A DNA stretch of 64,000 bases from Pseudomonas mosselii (GCF_019823065.1 NZ_CP081966.1:620001-684000), one strand, 5' to 3'. Positions 39,763 to 50,636 are shown, counted from the stretch's first letter. Notes: a model not told the origin generated them from the sequence alone. A program made the numbers and translations.

Positions 39763-40827
39763 TCAAAGGGCGTCGTGGCGAGCCAGCGCCCACTCCACGT
39801 GCTCGCGTACCAGCTCCGAAGGATCATCCCGCCGCGCGTTGAGCGCCTCCAGCACGGGAATGGTCGATGGCGCATTCCCCAGTCCCACCGCTAGGTTACG
39901 CAAAAACCGCTCATACCCCGCCCGCCGCAAGGGCGAGCCCTCGGTGCAACCGAGAAAACGCTTTTCATCCCACAGGAACAGCTCGGCCAGCTCGATATTG
40001 TCCAGCCCCCGGCGGGGCATGAAGTCGTCTTCGGTCGTGGTCTTGGCGAAACGGTTCCAAGGGCAGACGATCTGGCAATCGTCGCAGCCGAACACCCGGT
40101 TACCGATCAGTGGGCGCAGTTCCAGTGGAATGGCACCGCGTAATTCGATGGTCAGATAGGAGATGCAGCGTCGGGCATCAAGCTGGTAGGCCCCGACGAA
40201 TGCCTGGGTCGGGCAGATGTCCAGGCACGCCTGGCAGCGCCCGCAATGATCGCTGCCCTGCACGCCGTCGATCGGCAGCGGGAGGTCGACGAACAGCTCG
40301 GCCAGGAAGAAATAGCTGCCAGCCTTGCGGTTCAGCAGCAGGGTGTTCTTGCCGATCCAGCCCAGGCCGGCTTCCTGCGCCAGGGCCTTTTCCAGCACCG
40401 GGGCGCTGTCGACGAAGGCGCGGTAGCCAAAGGGACCGATGGCCGCCTGGATGCGGTCGGCGAAGTGCTGCACGCGCTTGCGCACCAGCTTGTGATAATC
40501 GCGGCCCAAGGCGTAGCGCGAGATATAGGCCTTTTCCGGCTCCGCCAGGCGCTTGGCCATCTGCGTGTCGCCGGGCAGGTAGTCCATGCGCAGCGAAATC
40601 ACCCGTAGCGTGCCGGGGATCAGCTCGGCCGGGCGCGAGCGCTTGTGGCCATGGTCGCCCATGTACTCCATTTCGCCGTTGTAGCCAGCGGCCAGCCAGC
40701 GCTGCAGGTGCTGTTCGTGCTCGCCAAGATCGACGCCGGCGATGCCGACATGGGCAAAACCGAGTTCGCGGCCCCAATCCTTGATCGATTGGGCCAGTGT
40801 GGCGATGTCTGGAGTCGTGGCGGGCAT
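39763..40827 (-). CDS. queG: Epoxyqueuosine reductase QueG
   Basis: 354 residues from ATG 40827 (MPATTPD); an ATG five codons upstream at 40842 is an alternative, and neither has a clear ribosome site. The enzyme performs the last step of queuosine synthesis on tRNA using cobalamin. Two 4Fe-4S motifs are visible: CGRCQACLDICPT and CDDCQIVCPW. The C-terminal HEAT-like part ends in EHVEWALARHDAL. It is divergent from nnrD and ends next to the repeat region. Confidence 0.94.
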   Translation of the reverse strand: MPATTPDIATLAQSIKDWGRELGFAHVGIAGVDLGEHEQHLQRWLAAGYNGEMEYMGDHGHKRSRPAELIPGTLRVISLRMDYLPGDTQMAKRLAEPEKAYISRYALGRDYHKLVRKRVQHFADRIQAAIGPFGYRAFVDSAPVLEKALAQEAGLGWIGKNTLLLNRKAGSYFFLAELFVDLPLPIDGVQGSDHCGRCQACLDICPTQAFVGAYQLDARRCISYLTIELRGAIPLELRPLIGNRVFGCDDCQIVCPWNRFAKTTTEDDFMPRRGLDNIELAELFLWDEKRFLGCTEGSPLRRAGYERFLRNLAVGLGNAPSTIPVLEALNARRDDPSELVREHVEWALARHDAL

Positions 40828-40892
40828 GGATGGATAAGGCATTACAGGCACAGGTGCGTATAATTCTGCCAGACATCGGAGCCTTTGACCCC

Positions 40893-41744
40893 ATGCCTCA
40901 GACCAAACACCCCCCATTGTTGCTGAGCAGCCTGACCTTGGCCGGGCTGCCACCCCGTGCCGCCGATGCCCACAAGGGCGATTTCGGCCATGTGCTGGTG
41001 ATCGGCGGTGACCTGGGCACCGGCGGCGCGGTCTTGCTCAGCAGCGAGGCGGCACTGCGTTGCGGCGCCGGCCTGGTCAGCGTGGCGACCCGTGCCGAGC
41101 ACGTCGCCGCCGGGCTGGCCCGCCTGCCGGAGGTGATGTGGCAGGGCGTGAGCTCGGCCAACCAGTTGCTCGGCCCGCTCGCACGGGCCACGGTGCTGGT
41201 GGTCGGCCCCGGGCTGGGCCAGGCGGCCTGGGGCCGCAGCCTGCTGTCGGCGGTGACCCATGCGCATCTGCCGCAGGTATGGGACGCCGATGCTCTCAAC
41301 CTGCTGGCCGCTGCGCCACTGGCGTTGCCCAGCGGCAGCATCCTCACCCCGCACCCGGGCGAGGCTGCGCGGCTGCTGGGCATCTCCACCGAGGCGGTGC
41401 AGGCCGACCGGCCGGGCGCCGCGCGCAAGCTGGCGCGGCGTTACGCCAGCGTCTGCGTGCTCAAGGGCGCGGGCACGCTGGTGGCCGATCCGGCGGGGCA
41501 GTTGGCGCAGTGCGGGCGAGGGCATCCGGCCATGGCCGGTGCCGGGCTGGGCGACGTGCTTACCGGCGTGTTGGCGGCGTTGTTGGCCCAGGGGCTGGAC
41601 GCCTGGCAGGCCGCGTGCCTGGGGGTATGGTTGCATGCCTGCGCGGGCGAGCGCCTGGGTGTCAAAGGTAGAGGGCTGGCGGCCAGCGATCTGGTCCCGG
41701 TCATTAGAGCGTTATTGGAGGAGCATTCAGCGTGTCAGGTTTAA
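40893..41744 (+). CDS. nnrD: ADP-dependent NAD(P)H-hydrate dehydratase
   Basis: 283 residues, dehydratase domain only, without the N-terminal epimerase domain found in the fused E. coli protein. Features are KGDFGHVLVIGG, LTPHPGEAARLLG, VLKGAGTLV and the C-terminal AGAGLGDVLTGVLAALL. It repairs damaged hydrated NAD(P)H. GGAG precedes ATG 40893 by 12 bases. Its end overlaps tsaE by 13 bases, so translation is probably coupled. Confidence 0.92.
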   Translation: MPQTKHPPLLLSSLTLAGLPPRAADAHKGDFGHVLVIGGDLGTGGAVLLSSEAALRCGAGLVSVATRAEHVAAGLARLPEVMWQGVSSANQLLGPLARATVLVVGPGLGQAAWGRSLLSAVTHAHLPQVWDADALNLLAAAPLALPSGSILTPHPGEAARLLGISTEAVQADRPGAARKLARRYASVCVLKGAGTLVADPAGQLAQCGRGHPAMAGAGLGDVLTGVLAALLAQGLDAWQAACLGVWLHACAGERLGVKGRGLAASDLVPVIRALLEEHSACQV

Positions 41745-42205
41745 CCCTGTTTCTGGCCGACGAGCCAGCCACCGTCGCCTTTGGCGCCAAGCTGGCCGAA
41801 GTGACCAAAGGTCATGGTGTGATCTTTCTCGAAGGTGACCTGGGCGCCGGCAAGACCACGCTGTCCCGTGGCCTGATCCGTGGCCTGGGTCATGAAGGTC
41901 CGGTGAAAAGTCCGACATTCACCGTGGTCGAACCCTACGAAATCGGCGACATTCGCGCCTTCCATTTCGACCTCTATCGCCTGGTCGATCCGGAGGAACT
42001 GGAGTTCATGGGCATTCGTGACTATTTCGAGGGCGATGCGCTGTGCCTGTTCGAATGGCCCGACAAAGGCGCGGGCGTTTTGCCAAAGCCCGACCTGACC
42101 ATTACCATAAGCCCGCAAGCGGGCGGACGTTCGCTGAACCTGTCGCCGCAGGGGGCACGCGGCGAAGCCTGGTGTGCCGTTCTGGCCAAAGAATTCAAAC
42201 AGTAA
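41732..42205 (+). CDS. tsaE: tRNA threonylcarbamoyladenosine ATPase TsaE
   Basis: 157 residues from GTG 41732. The Walker A is GDLGAGKTT (residues 35-43), followed by KSPTFTVVEPYE and FHFDLYRL. It powers the TsaBDE complex that makes t6A37 on tRNAs reading ANN codons. The overlap with nnrD and the 12-base gap to amiB place it in one operon. Confidence 0.95.
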   Translation: MSGLTLFLADEPATVAFGAKLAEVTKGHGVIFLEGDLGAGKTTLSRGLIRGLGHEGPVKSPTFTVVEPYEIGDIRAFHFDLYRLVDPEELEFMGIRDYFEGDALCLFEWPDKGAGVLPKPDLTITISPQAGGRSLNLSPQGARGEAWCAVLAKEFKQ

Positions 42206-42217
42206 GTGGGGAAAGGT

Positions 42218-43648
42218 ATGCGCATACGCGCACTGGTCGCCGTCGTTGGGCTGCTGCTGACCGCGGTGACCGTTGACGCGCTGGCCGTCACTCAAGTCAA
42301 GAGCATGCGCCTGTGGCGCGCTCCGGACAACACGCGGCTGGTCTTCGACCTGTCCGGGCCTGTGCAGCACAGCGTCTTCACCCTGACCGCACCTGATCGC
42401 CTGGTGATCGACATCAACGGCGCCACCCTGGGTGCGCCGCTGAATGTCTCCACCTCGAATACGCCGATCACCAGCGTGCGCTCGGCCCAGCGCACGCCCA
42501 CCGACCTGCGGGTGGTGGTCGACCTGAAAAAGGCCGTCTCCCCCAAGAGCTTCACCCTGGCGCCAAACGCCCAGTACGGCAACCGCCTGGTGGTCGACCT
42601 GTACGATCAGGAGGCCGATGCCATCGCCGCCAGCAACCCGACCCCGCCACCGACGCCGCAGCCCCCGGCCACGACGCCAGCGGTGCCGGTCACCCCGGCG
42701 CAACCGGCGATCAAGCTGCCGCCAGCTCCGAGCGGCAAGCGTGACATCGTGGTCGCCATCGACGCCGGTCACGGTGGCGAAGACCCTGGCGCGTCCGGCT
42801 CGCGCGGCCAACACGAGAAAGACATCGTGCTGGATATCGCCAAGGAGCTGCAGCGTCAGATCAACGCCGAGAAGGGCTACCGCGCCGAGCTGACCCGTAC
42901 CGGCGACTACTTCATCCCGTTGCGCAAGCGCACCGAGATCGCCCGCAAGAAGGGCGCCGACCTGTTCGTTTCGATTCACGCCGACGCCGCGCCGTCGAAG
43001 GCCGCGTTTGGCGCCTCGGTGTTCGCCCTGTCCGACCGTGGCGCCACCTCCGAGACCGCCCGTTGGCTGGCCGACACGGAAAACCGTTCCGACCTGATCG
43101 GCGGTGCCGGCAACGTCAGCCTCGACGACAAGGACCGCATGCTGGCCGGCGTGCTGCTCGACCTGTCGATGACCGCCACCCTCAGCTCCAGCCTCAACGT
43201 TGGACAGAAGGTGCTGGGCAACATGGGACGGGTCACGCCGCTGCACAAGCAGCGTGTGGAACAGGCCGGGTTCATGGTGCTGAAATCGCCGGACATTCCG
43301 TCGATCCTGGTCGAGACCGGGTTCATCTCCAACGCCAACGAGGCCGCCAAGCTGGCGACCCGCAGCCACCAGCAGGCGCTGGCGCGCTCGATCCACACCG
43401 GCGTGCGCCAGTTCTTCCAGCAGAACCCGCCACCGGGCACCTACATCGCCTGGCTGCGCGACAGCGGCAAGATCGCCCAGGGGCCGCGTGAGCACACCGT
43501 GCGCCCCGGCGAGACACTGGCGATGATCGCGGTGCGCTACCAGGTCAGCGTTGCCAGCCTGCGCAGCAGCAACAGCCTGAAAACCGACGAGCTGAAGGTC
43601 GGCCAGCACCTGGACATCCCCACCACCGCCCTGGCGTCCCAGCAATGA
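42218..43648 (+). CDS. amiB: N-acetylmuramoyl-L-alanine amidase AmiB
   Basis: 476 residues. A signal peptide (about 1-25) is followed by an AMIN domain, a Pro-rich linker (about 140-175), an Amidase_3 domain with [12 protein letters not shown] and SIHADAAPS, and a C-terminal LysM domain. It is a periplasmic zinc enzyme that splits septal peptidoglycan. ATG 42218 sits after GGGGAAAGGT; MGKG four codons before is not preferred. It overlaps mutL by 4 bases (ATGA). Confidence 0.95.
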   Translation: MRIRALVAVVGLLLTAVTVDALAVTQVKSMRLWRAPDNTRLVFDLSGPVQHSVFTLTAPDRLVIDINGATLGAPLNVSTSNTPITSVRSAQRTPTDLRVVVDLKKAVSPKSFTLAPNAQYGNRLVVDLYDQEADAIAASNPTPPPTPQPPATTPAVPVTPAQPAIKLPPAPSGKRDIVVAIDAGHGGEDPGASGSRGQHEKDIVLDIAKELQRQINAEKGYRAELTRTGDYFIPLRKRTEIARKKGADLFVSIHADAAPSKAAFGASVFALSDRGATSETARWLADTENRSDLIGGAGNVSLDDKDRMLAGVLLDLSMTATLSSSLNVGQKVLGNMGRVTPLHKQRVEQAGFMVLKSPDIPSILVETGFISNANEAAKLATRSHQQALARSIHTGVRQFFQQNPPPGTYIAWLRDSGKIAQGPREHTVRPGETLAMIAVRYQVSVASLRSSNSLKTDELKVGQHLDIPTTALASQQ

Positions 43649-45546
43649 GTGGCGGCTCGCGCATACAGCTGCTCAGCCCGCGGCTGGCCAACCAGATCGC
43701 CGCCGGCGAGGTGGTCGAGCGCCCCGCGTCGGTGGCCAAGGAACTGCTGGAAAACAGCCTCGACTCCGGTGCCCGGCGCATCGAGGTCGAGGTCGAGCAG
43801 GGTGGCGTGAAGCTGCTGCGGGTGCGCGACAACGGCAGCGGCATCGCCCCGGATGACCTGCCGCTGGCCCTGGCGCGTCATGCCACCAGCAAGATCCGCG
43901 AACTGGAAGACCTCGAAGGCGTACTCAGCCTCGGCTTTCGCGGAGAAGCCCTGGCCTCGATCAGTTCGGTGGCACGCCTGACCCTGACCTCGCGCACCGT
44001 CGACGCCAGCGAAGCCTGGCAGGTGGAAACCGAAGGGCGCGAGATGACGCCTCGGGTGCAGCCCGCCGCGCATCCGGTCGGCACCTCGGTCGAAGTGCGC
44101 GACCTATTCTTCAATACCCCGGCCCGGCGCAAGTTCCTCAAGGCCGAGAAGACCGAGTTCGATCACCTGCAGGAAGTGATCCGGCGCCTGGCACTGGCGC
44201 GCTTCGACGTCGGCTTCCACCTGCGCCATAACGGCAAGACCATCTTCAGCCTGCACGAAGCCGCCGACGAGATGGCCCGGGCGCGGCGCGTTGGCGCCAT
44301 CTGCGGCCCGGGCTTCCTCGAGCAGGCGCTGCCGATCGATGTCGAGCGCAATGGCCTGCGCCTGTGGGGCTGGGTCGGCTTGCCGACCTTCTCGCGCAGC
44401 CAGGCCGACCTGCAGTACTTCTTCGTCAATGGCCGCGCCGTGCGCGACAAGCTGGTCGCCCACGCGGTGCGCCAGGCCTATCGCGACGTGCTGTTCAATG
44501 GCCGCCACCCGACCTTCGTGCTGTTCCTCGAGTGCGACCCGACCGGAGTGGACGTCAACGTGCACCCGACCAAGCACGAAGTGCGCTTCCGCGAAGGGCG
44601 CATGGTCCACGACTTCCTTTATGGCACCTTGCACCGCGCCCTGGCCGACGTGCGCCCGGAAGACCAGCTCGCCGCGCCTGCCGCGACCAGCGAGATGCTT
44701 CGCCCGAGTGGTCTGCAGGCCGGCGAGTTCGGCCCGCAGGGCGAGATGCGCCTGGCCTCGCCGGTGCTCGAGCAGCCCCAGGGCGAGGCGCGCCCTGCCT
44801 TCTCCTCCGGCGGTTCTGGCGCTGGCTATCAGTATCAGTACACCCCGCGCCCCGCGCAGCCGGTCAGCGTCGGCGAGGCCCAGGCGGTCTACCGTGAGTT
44901 CTACGCGCCGCTGGACAACACCGCCGCCACGTCGAGCGCGCTGCCGGAAAGCCAGGGCGACATTCCGCCGTTGGGCTACGCCCTGGCACAGCTCAAGGGT
45001 ATCTATATCCTCGCCGAAAACGCTGTCGGCCTGGTGCTGGTGGACATGCACGCCGCCCATGAGCGGATCATGTACGAGCGTCTGAAGGTGGCCATGGCCA
45101 GCGAAGGCCTGAGCGGCCAACCGCTGCTGGTGCCCGAGTCGCTGGCGCTGAGCCAGCGCGAGGCCGATTGTGCCGAGGAACACGCTCAGTGGTTCCAGCG
45201 TCTGGGCTTCGAGCTGCAGCGCCTGGGCCCGGAAACCCTGGCGATCCGCCAGATCCCGGCGTTGCTCAAGCAGGCCGAGGCCAACCGTCTGGTGCAGGAT
45301 GTGCTTGCCGACCTTATGGAGTACGGCACCAGCGACCGGATCCAGGCGCACCTGAACGAACTGCTCGGAACCATGGCCTGCCACGGCGCGGTGCGCGCCA
45401 ACCGGCGCCTGGCCATCCCGGAGATGAACGCGCTGCTGCGCGACATGGAAAACACTGAGCGCAGCGGCCAGTGCAACCATGGCCGGCCGACCTGGACCCA
45501 GATGGGCTTGGACGACCTGGACAAGCTGTTCCTGCGGGGCCGATGA
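43645..45546 (+). CDS. mutL: DNA mismatch repair protein MutL
   Basis: 633 residues. The GHKL ATPase half has [14 protein letters not shown] and [10 protein letters not shown]. The C-terminal half has [12 protein letters not shown] from residue 467, fitting the endonuclease motif DQHAx2Ex4E with Met for Gln. So this MutL should nick DNA itself, unlike the E. coli protein, as expected in a species without MutH. It overlaps amiB and lies 1 base before miaA. Confidence 0.97.
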   Translation: MSGGSRIQLLSPRLANQIAAGEVVERPASVAKELLENSLDSGARRIEVEVEQGGVKLLRVRDNGSGIAPDDLPLALARHATSKIRELEDLEGVLSLGFRGEALASISSVARLTLTSRTVDASEAWQVETEGREMTPRVQPAAHPVGTSVEVRDLFFNTPARRKFLKAEKTEFDHLQEVIRRLALARFDVGFHLRHNGKTIFSLHEAADEMARARRVGAICGPGFLEQALPIDVERNGLRLWGWVGLPTFSRSQADLQYFFVNGRAVRDKLVAHAVRQAYRDVLFNGRHPTFVLFLECDPTGVDVNVHPTKHEVRFREGRMVHDFLYGTLHRALADVRPEDQLAAPAATSEMLRPSGLQAGEFGPQGEMRLASPVLEQPQGEARPAFSSGGSGAGYQYQYTPRPAQPVSVGEAQAVYREFYAPLDNTAATSSALPESQGDIPPLGYALAQLKGIYILAENAVGLVLVDMHAAHERIMYERLKVAMASEGLSGQPLLVPESLALSQREADCAEEHAQWFQRLGFELQRLGPETLAIRQIPALLKQAEANRLVQDVLADLMEYGTSDRIQAHLNELLGTMACHGAVRANRRLAIPEMNALLRDMENTERSGQCNHGRPTWTQMGLDDLDKLFLRGR

Positions 45547-45547
45547 G

Positions 45548-46519
45548 ATGAGTGCGAAACCCGCGGCGATCTTCCTCATGGGACCGACTGCAGCCGGCAA
45601 GACCGACCTTGCCATCGAGCTGACCAAGGTGCTGCCCTGCGAGCTGATCAGCGTCGATTCGGCGCTGGTCTATCGCGGCATGGACATCGGCACCGCGAAG
45701 CCCTCCAAGGAGGTGCTGGCCGCCCACCCGCACCGCTTGATCGACATCCTCGATCCCGCCGAAAGCTACTCGGCCAAGCGGTTCTGCACCGATGCCCTCG
45801 AGGCCATGGCCGAGATCACCGCGCGCGGCAAGATCCCGCTGCTGGTCGGCGGCACCATGCTCTATTACAAGGCACTGATCGAGGGCCTGGCCGACATGCC
45901 GGAGGCTGACCCGGCGGTGCGCGCCGAACTCGAGGCCCAGGCCGCCACGCTGGGCCTGGGCGAGCTGCACCGGCAATTGGCCGAGGTGGATCCCGAATCG
46001 GCGGGGCGCATCCATCCGAATGACCCGCAGCGGTTGATCCGTGCGCTCGAAGTGTATCGGGTCAGCGGTCAGACCATGACCGCCCACCGCCAGCGTCAAT
46101 TCGCGGAAAGTAGCGCTGCAGACGCAGGCGCGGGCGGGCATTTGCCCTATACTGTCGCGAGTTTGGCGATTGCTCCTACAGATCGTCACATTTTGCATCA
46201 GCGAATTGCGTTACGATTTTCACAGATGCTGGAACAGGGCTTCGTCGACGAGGTCCGAACGCTGCGAGCCAGAAGTGACTTGCACGCGGAACTGCCGTCT
46301 ATACGGGCAGTGGGCTATCGACAGGTCTGGGATCATCTCGACGGCAAGCTGACTGAGAATGAGATGCGTGAACGCGGTATCATCGCCACACGCCAGCTGG
46401 CCAAGCGGCAGTTCACCTGGTTGCGCGGTTGGGAAGGCGTGCACTGGCTGGATAGCCTGGCCTGCGACAATCTGTCCCGCACCTTGAAATACCTGGGGAC
46501 CGTCTCCATATTGAGCTGA
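45548..46519 (+). CDS. miaA: tRNA dimethylallyltransferase
   Basis: 323 residues. The P-loop is GPTAAGKTD (residues 12-20), with [19 protein letters not shown] and [14 protein letters not shown] following. It adds isopentenyl to A37 of UNN-reading tRNAs. ATG 45548 is one base after the mutL stop. The stretch 46140-46260 is AT-richer than the rest of the gene and could hold an internal hfq promoter. Confidence 0.96.
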   Translation: MSAKPAAIFLMGPTAAGKTDLAIELTKVLPCELISVDSALVYRGMDIGTAKPSKEVLAAHPHRLIDILDPAESYSAKRFCTDALEAMAEITARGKIPLLVGGTMLYYKALIEGLADMPEADPAVRAELEAQAATLGLGELHRQLAEVDPESAGRIHPNDPQRLIRALEVYRVSGQTMTAHRQRQFAESSAADAGAGGHLPYTVASLAIAPTDRHILHQRIALRFSQMLEQGFVDEVRTLRARSDLHAELPSIRAVGYRQVWDHLDGKLTENEMRERGIIATRQLAKRQFTWLRGWEGVHWLDSLACDNLSRTLKYLGTVSILS

Positions 46520-46613
46520 GTCCCTGCCAAATGCCGTCTATCCTTGCGGACGGGCGTCATAATTTATCGATTTTCTTGATTTTCTACTATTGATCCTTAC
46601 AGGAGTGCGGCAT

Positions 46614-46874
46614 ATGTCAAAAGGGCATTCGCTACAAGACCCTTACTTGAACACCTTGAGAAAAGAAAAAGTCCCGGTTTCGATCTATCTGGTCAACGGG
46701 ATCAAGCTGCAGGGCCAGATCGAATCCTTCGACCAGTTTGTTGTGCTGCTGAAGAACACTGTCAGCCAGATGGTCTACAAGCACGCCATTTCGACTGTCG
46801 TACCTGCCCGTCCGGTTCGCCTGCCAAGCCCGTCCGATGCCGATCACGGCGACAGCGAGCAAGGCAACGCTTGA
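46614..46874 (+). CDS. hfq: RNA chaperone Hfq
   Basis: 86 residues. The Sm fold covers about 5-66: [16 protein letters not shown] then [20 protein letters not shown] (Sm1) and [10 protein letters not shown] (Sm2). A short acidic tail follows. It forms a hexamer that pairs small RNAs to mRNAs and mediates Crc-type repression in Pseudomonas. ATG 46614 is behind AGGAGTGC. hflX follows 18 bases later. Confidence 0.98.
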   Translation: MSKGHSLQDPYLNTLRKEKVPVSIYLVNGIKLQGQIESFDQFVVLLKNTVSQMVYKHAISTVVPARPVRLPSPSDADHGDSEQGNA

Positions 46875-46892
46875 AAAAAATAGGAGCCTGCA

Positions 46893-48194
46893 TTGTTCTT
46901 TGAGCGCCACGGTGGTGGTGAGCGAGCGCTGCTCGTTCACTTGGAAGGTCAGAACCCTGAGGCGCGCGAAGACCCGCAGGAGTTTCAGGAGCTGGCGCTG
47001 TCGGCCGGCGCCGATATCGTCTCGCTGGTAACAGTGGCGCGGCATCAGCCCACCGCCAAGTTTCTGATCGGCAGCGGCAAGGTCGACGAATTGCGCGACC
47101 TGGTCCAATCAGCCGAAGCCGACCTGGTGATTTTCAATCACACCCTTACGCCCAGCCAGGAACGCAACCTCGAGCGCGTCTTCGAGTGTCGCGTGCTGGA
47201 CCGCACCGGGCTGATTCTCGACATCTTCGCCCAGCGGGCGCGCACTCATGAAGGCAAGCTGCAGGTCGAACTGGCCCAGCTCGAGCACATGAGCACGCGG
47301 CTGGTGCGCGGCTGGACCCACCTTGAGCGGCAGAAAGGCGGTATCGGCCTGCGCGGCCCGGGCGAGACCCAGCTGGAAACCGACCGCCGCCTGCTGCGGG
47401 TGCGCCTGCGTCAGATCAAGGCACGCCTGGAGAAGGTGCGCAGTCAGCGCGAGCAGGCCCGTCGCGGGCGCAAGCGCGCGGACATCCCGTCGGTGTCGCT
47501 GGTGGGCTACACCAACGCCGGCAAGTCGACCTTGTTCAACGCCCTGACGCAATCCGAGGTGTATGCCGCGGACCAGTTGTTCGCCACCCTCGACCCGACC
47601 TTGCGCCGGCTCGAACTGGCCGACCTGGGGCCGATCGTGCTGGCCGACACCGTGGGCTTTATCCGCCACCTGCCGCACAAGCTGGTCGAGGCATTTCGGG
47701 CTACGCTCGAAGAGTCGAGCAACTCCGACCTGCTGCTGCACGTGATCGACGCCCATGAGCCCGAGCGCATGGAGCAGATCGAACAGGTGCTGGCGGTGCT
47801 GGGCGAGATCGGGGCCGAGAGCTTGCCGATCCTCGAGGTCTATAACAAACTCGACCTGCTTGAAGATGTCGAGCCGCAGATCCAACGCGATGCCGATGGC
47901 AAGCCGCAGCGGGTCTGGGTATCGGCACGTGATGGACGCGGCCTGGAGCTGGTTGGCCAGGCGATTGCCGAGCTGCTGGGGGACGATCTGTACGTCGGAA
48001 CCCTGTGCCTGGAGCAACGGTTTGCCCGCCTGCGCGCGCAATTCTTTGCCCTGGGTGCCGTGCAGAGTGAAGAGCATGATGAAGAAGGGCGCAGCCTGCT
48101 GAGCGTGCGACTGCCCAGGGTCGAGTTGAATCGCCTGGTCAGCCGCGAAGGCATGGAGCCGCAAGTGTTTGTCGAGCAACACACTTTGCAATAA
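46893..48194 (+). CDS. hflX: GTPase HflX
   Basis: 433 residues from TTG 46893, preceded by AGGAGCCTGCA. An N-terminal HflX domain and coiled helix lead to a GTPase domain with GYTNAGKSTLFN (G1), DTVGFI (G3) and NKLD (G4). It splits stalled ribosomes. The hfq-hflX-hflK-hflC order is standard and supports the assignment. Confidence 0.95.
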   Translation: MFFERHGGGERALLVHLEGQNPEAREDPQEFQELALSAGADIVSLVTVARHQPTAKFLIGSGKVDELRDLVQSAEADLVIFNHTLTPSQERNLERVFECRVLDRTGLILDIFAQRARTHEGKLQVELAQLEHMSTRLVRGWTHLERQKGGIGLRGPGETQLETDRRLLRVRLRQIKARLEKVRSQREQARRGRKRADIPSVSLVGYTNAGKSTLFNALTQSEVYAADQLFATLDPTLRRLELADLGPIVLADTVGFIRHLPHKLVEAFRATLEESSNSDLLLHVIDAHEPERMEQIEQVLAVLGEIGAESLPILEVYNKLDLLEDVEPQIQRDADGKPQRVWVSARDGRGLELVGQAIAELLGDDLYVGTLCLEQRFARLRAQFFALGAVQSEEHDEEGRSLLSVRLPRVELNRLVSREGMEPQVFVEQHTLQ

Positions 48195-48290
48195 ATGCCC
48201 GTCGAGGTCGGCGGGCAGCGGTGACAGGCATTCTGTAGCATTGGACGGCGCGCCGTGGGCGCGTCTTTGCTTTATCAGATGGAGAGCGCT

Positions 48291-49475
48291 ATGGCTTGGA
48301 ACGAGCCGGGTGGCAACTCGAACAATCAGGATCCCTGGGGCGGTCGCCGTAACGGCGGTGGCGGTGGTGGCGACAAGAAAGGTCCACCGGATCTCGACGA
48401 GGCCTTCCGCAAGCTGCAGGACAGCCTGAACGGCATGTTCGGCAGTGGCAAGAAACGCGGTGGCAGTGGCGACCGCAATATCGGCAAGGGTGGCGGCTAT
48501 GGGCTGCTGGGCATTGGCCTGGCGGTGCTGGCTGCCATCTGGCTGTACAACGCCGTGTACGTGGTGGACGAGCAGGAGCAGGCCGTGGTGCTGCGCTTCG
48601 GCAAGTACTACGAGACCGTCGGTCCCGGCCTGAACATCTACTTCCCGCCGATCGACCGCAAGTACATGGAAAACGTGACTCGCGAGCGGGCCTACACCAA
48701 GCAGGGCCAGATGCTCACCGAAGACGAGAACATCGTCGAGGTGCCGCTGACCGTGCAGTACCGCATCAGCAACCTGCAGGACTTCGTGCTCAACGTCGAC
48801 CAGCCGGAAGTCAGCCTGCAGCATGCCACCGACAGCGCCCTGCGCCACGTGGTGGGTTCCACCTCGATGGACCAGGTGCTGACCGAAGGCCGCGAGCAGA
48901 TGGCCGTGGATATCCGCGAGCGTCTGCAGCGTTTCCTCGACACCTACCGCACCGGTATCACCGTCACCCAGGTCAACGTGCAGAGCGCGGCAGCCCCGCG
49001 TGAAGTGCAGGAAGCCTTCGACGACGTGATCCGCGCCCGGGAAGACGAGCAGCGTGCGCGCAACCAGGCCGAGTCCTACGCCAATGGCGTGGTGCCCGAG
49101 GCACGTGGCCAGGCGCAGCGTATCATCGAGGACGCCAATGGCTACCGCGATGAAGTCATTGCCCGCGCCAAGGGTGAGGCCGACCGCTTCAGCAAGATGG
49201 TCGTCGAGTACCGCAAGGCGCCGGAGGTCACTCGCCAGCGTCTGTACATCGATACCATGCAGGAGGTGTACAGCAACTCCAGCAAGGTCATGGTGGCCAC
49301 CAAGGACGGGCAAAGCAACCTGCTCTACCTGCCACTGGACAAGATGGTCGAAGGCAGCCGCAACAGCGCGTCGGCGCCGGTCAGCAGCGTTTCGCCGTCG
49401 GTCAACGACGCCGCCGCGCGCGCCGCGCAGGACCTGCAACAACAACCGCCGCTGCGTTCCAGGGAGAGCCGCTGA
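48291..49475 (+). CDS. hflK: Protease modulator HflK
   Basis: 394 residues. A Gly-rich start (PWGGRRNGGGGGG) is followed by a transmembrane helix near 65-85 and an SPFH/prohibitin domain, then a helical region with long Glu and Arg runs. With HflC it encloses FtsH in the inner membrane. ATG 48291 lies after GGAGAGCGC. The stop overlaps the hflC start by one base. Confidence 0.95.
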   Translation: MAWNEPGGNSNNQDPWGGRRNGGGGGGDKKGPPDLDEAFRKLQDSLNGMFGSGKKRGGSGDRNIGKGGGYGLLGIGLAVLAAIWLYNAVYVVDEQEQAVVLRFGKYYETVGPGLNIYFPPIDRKYMENVTRERAYTKQGQMLTEDENIVEVPLTVQYRISNLQDFVLNVDQPEVSLQHATDSALRHVVGSTSMDQVLTEGREQMAVDIRERLQRFLDTYRTGITVTQVNVQSAAAPREVQEAFDDVIRAREDEQRARNQAESYANGVVPEARGQAQRIIEDANGYRDEVIARAKGEADRFSKMVVEYRKAPEVTRQRLYIDTMQEVYSNSSKVMVATKDGQSNLLYLPLDKMVEGSRNSASAPVSSVSPSVNDAAARAAQDLQQQPPLRSRESR

Positions 49476-50344
49476 TGAGCAATAAATCGCTGTTCGCCCT
49501 GATTGGTGCCGTGGTCGTGGCGATCGCCGCCTGGAACTGCTTCTACATCGTCTCGCAGACCGAGCGCGCGGTATTGCTGCAGTTCGGTCGCGTGGTCAAG
49601 GCCGATGTCCAGCCGGGCCTGCACGTGAAGGTGCCGTACGTGAACCAGGTGCGCAAGTTCGACGCCCGCCTGATGACCCTCGACGCCCCGACCCAGCGTT
49701 TCCTGACGCTGGAGAAGAAAGCGGTGATGGTCGATGCCTACGCCAAGTGGCGGGTCAAGGATGCCGAGCGCTTCTACACCGCGACCTCGGGCATGAAGCA
49801 GATCGCCGACGAGCGCCTGTCGCGGCGTCTGGAAAGCGGCCTGCGTGACCAGTTCGGTAAACGCACCCTGCACGAAGTGGTGTCCGGTGAACGTGATGCG
49901 CTGATGGCCGACATCACCGCCTCGCTGAACCGCATGGCCAGCAAGGAACTGGGTATCGAAGTGGTCGACGTTCGCGTCAAGGCCATCGACCTGCCGAAGG
50001 AAGTCAACCGCAGCGTGTTCGACCGCATGAGCACCGAGCGTGAGCGTGAGGCCCGCGAGCACCGCGCCAAGGGTAACGAGCTGGCCGAAGGTATTCGTGC
50101 CGACGCCGACCGTCAGCGCCGCGTGCTGCTGGCCGAGGCGTATCGTGAAGCTGAAGAGACCCGTGGTGATGGTGACGCCCAGGCGGCTGCCATCTATGCC
50201 AAGGCCTACACCCAGGACGCCGATTTCTACGCGTTCTACCGTAGCCTGCAGGCCTACCGCGAGAGCTTCTCCAGCAAGAGCGACGTGATGGTCCTGGATC
50301 CGAAGAACGAGTTCTTCCGCTACCTGGACAAGAGCAAGCCCTGA
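49475..50344 (+). CDS. hflC: Protease modulator HflC
   Basis: 289 residues with one N-terminal membrane helix (about 5-25), the SPFH domain with SQTERAVLLQFG, and the basic helical ARGNEL-like region EHRAKGNELAEGIRADAD. It pairs with HflK. ATG 49475 overlaps the hflK stop (TGATG). The following 290 bases hold hairpins but no credible gene. Confidence 0.95.
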   Translation: MSNKSLFALIGAVVVAIAAWNCFYIVSQTERAVLLQFGRVVKADVQPGLHVKVPYVNQVRKFDARLMTLDAPTQRFLTLEKKAVMVDAYAKWRVKDAERFYTATSGMKQIADERLSRRLESGLRDQFGKRTLHEVVSGERDALMADITASLNRMASKELGIEVVDVRVKAIDLPKEVNRSVFDRMSTEREREAREHRAKGNELAEGIRADADRQRRVLLAEAYREAEETRGDGDAQAAAIYAKAYTQDADFYAFYRSLQAYRESFSSKSDVMVLDPKNEFFRYLDKSKP

Positions 50345-50365
50345 GGTTGCTCTCATGACGGGGCG

Positions 50366-50396
50366 CCCCGTCTGGCAGCTAAAATGCCAGGCGGGG
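50366..50396 (+). promoter_or_regulatory. Structured hairpin after hflC
   Basis: CCCCGTCTGGCA (50366-50377) pairs with TGCCAGGCGGGG (50385-50396), with one wobble pair, around GCTAAAA. An overlapping palindrome GACGGGGC/GCCCCGTC lies at 50357-50372. Possible message-end structure; no T-run follows. Confidence 0.45.
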
Positions 50397-50430
50397 TGCA
50401 TCCTGAATGAAAAGGGGTGTATGATGCGGC

Positions 50431-50454
50431 AGCCGGGAAATTCCCGGCTTTTTT
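50431..50454 (+). terminator. Rho-independent terminator upstream of hisZ
   Basis: AGCCGGGAA (50431-50439) pairs with TTCCCGGCT (50441-50449) and is followed by TTTTTT. It probably ends the hflXKC transcript before hisZ. Confidence 0.85.
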
Positions 50455-50636
50455 GCGTCTGCAAGGTTGATCGGCCCATGGCTTGTTGACGGTTTGGTCA
50501 GGACGCAAGGCAATTCGAGGGTATTGGGTACGGTGGTTGCGCTGGGATCAGTGCTGCCCGCTATTGTGCGCCAATGCCTGCTTCACTCACGGCTCGCCTG
50601 CGGGCAGGCCGCCCGGACCAGAGGGGAAATGGCGTA

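Noticed and set aside
47109..49445. Antisense frame of about 780 codons over hflX-hflK
   Set aside because: It crosses two well-supported genes and reads as low-complexity His/Gln/Leu-rich text typical of GC shadow frames.
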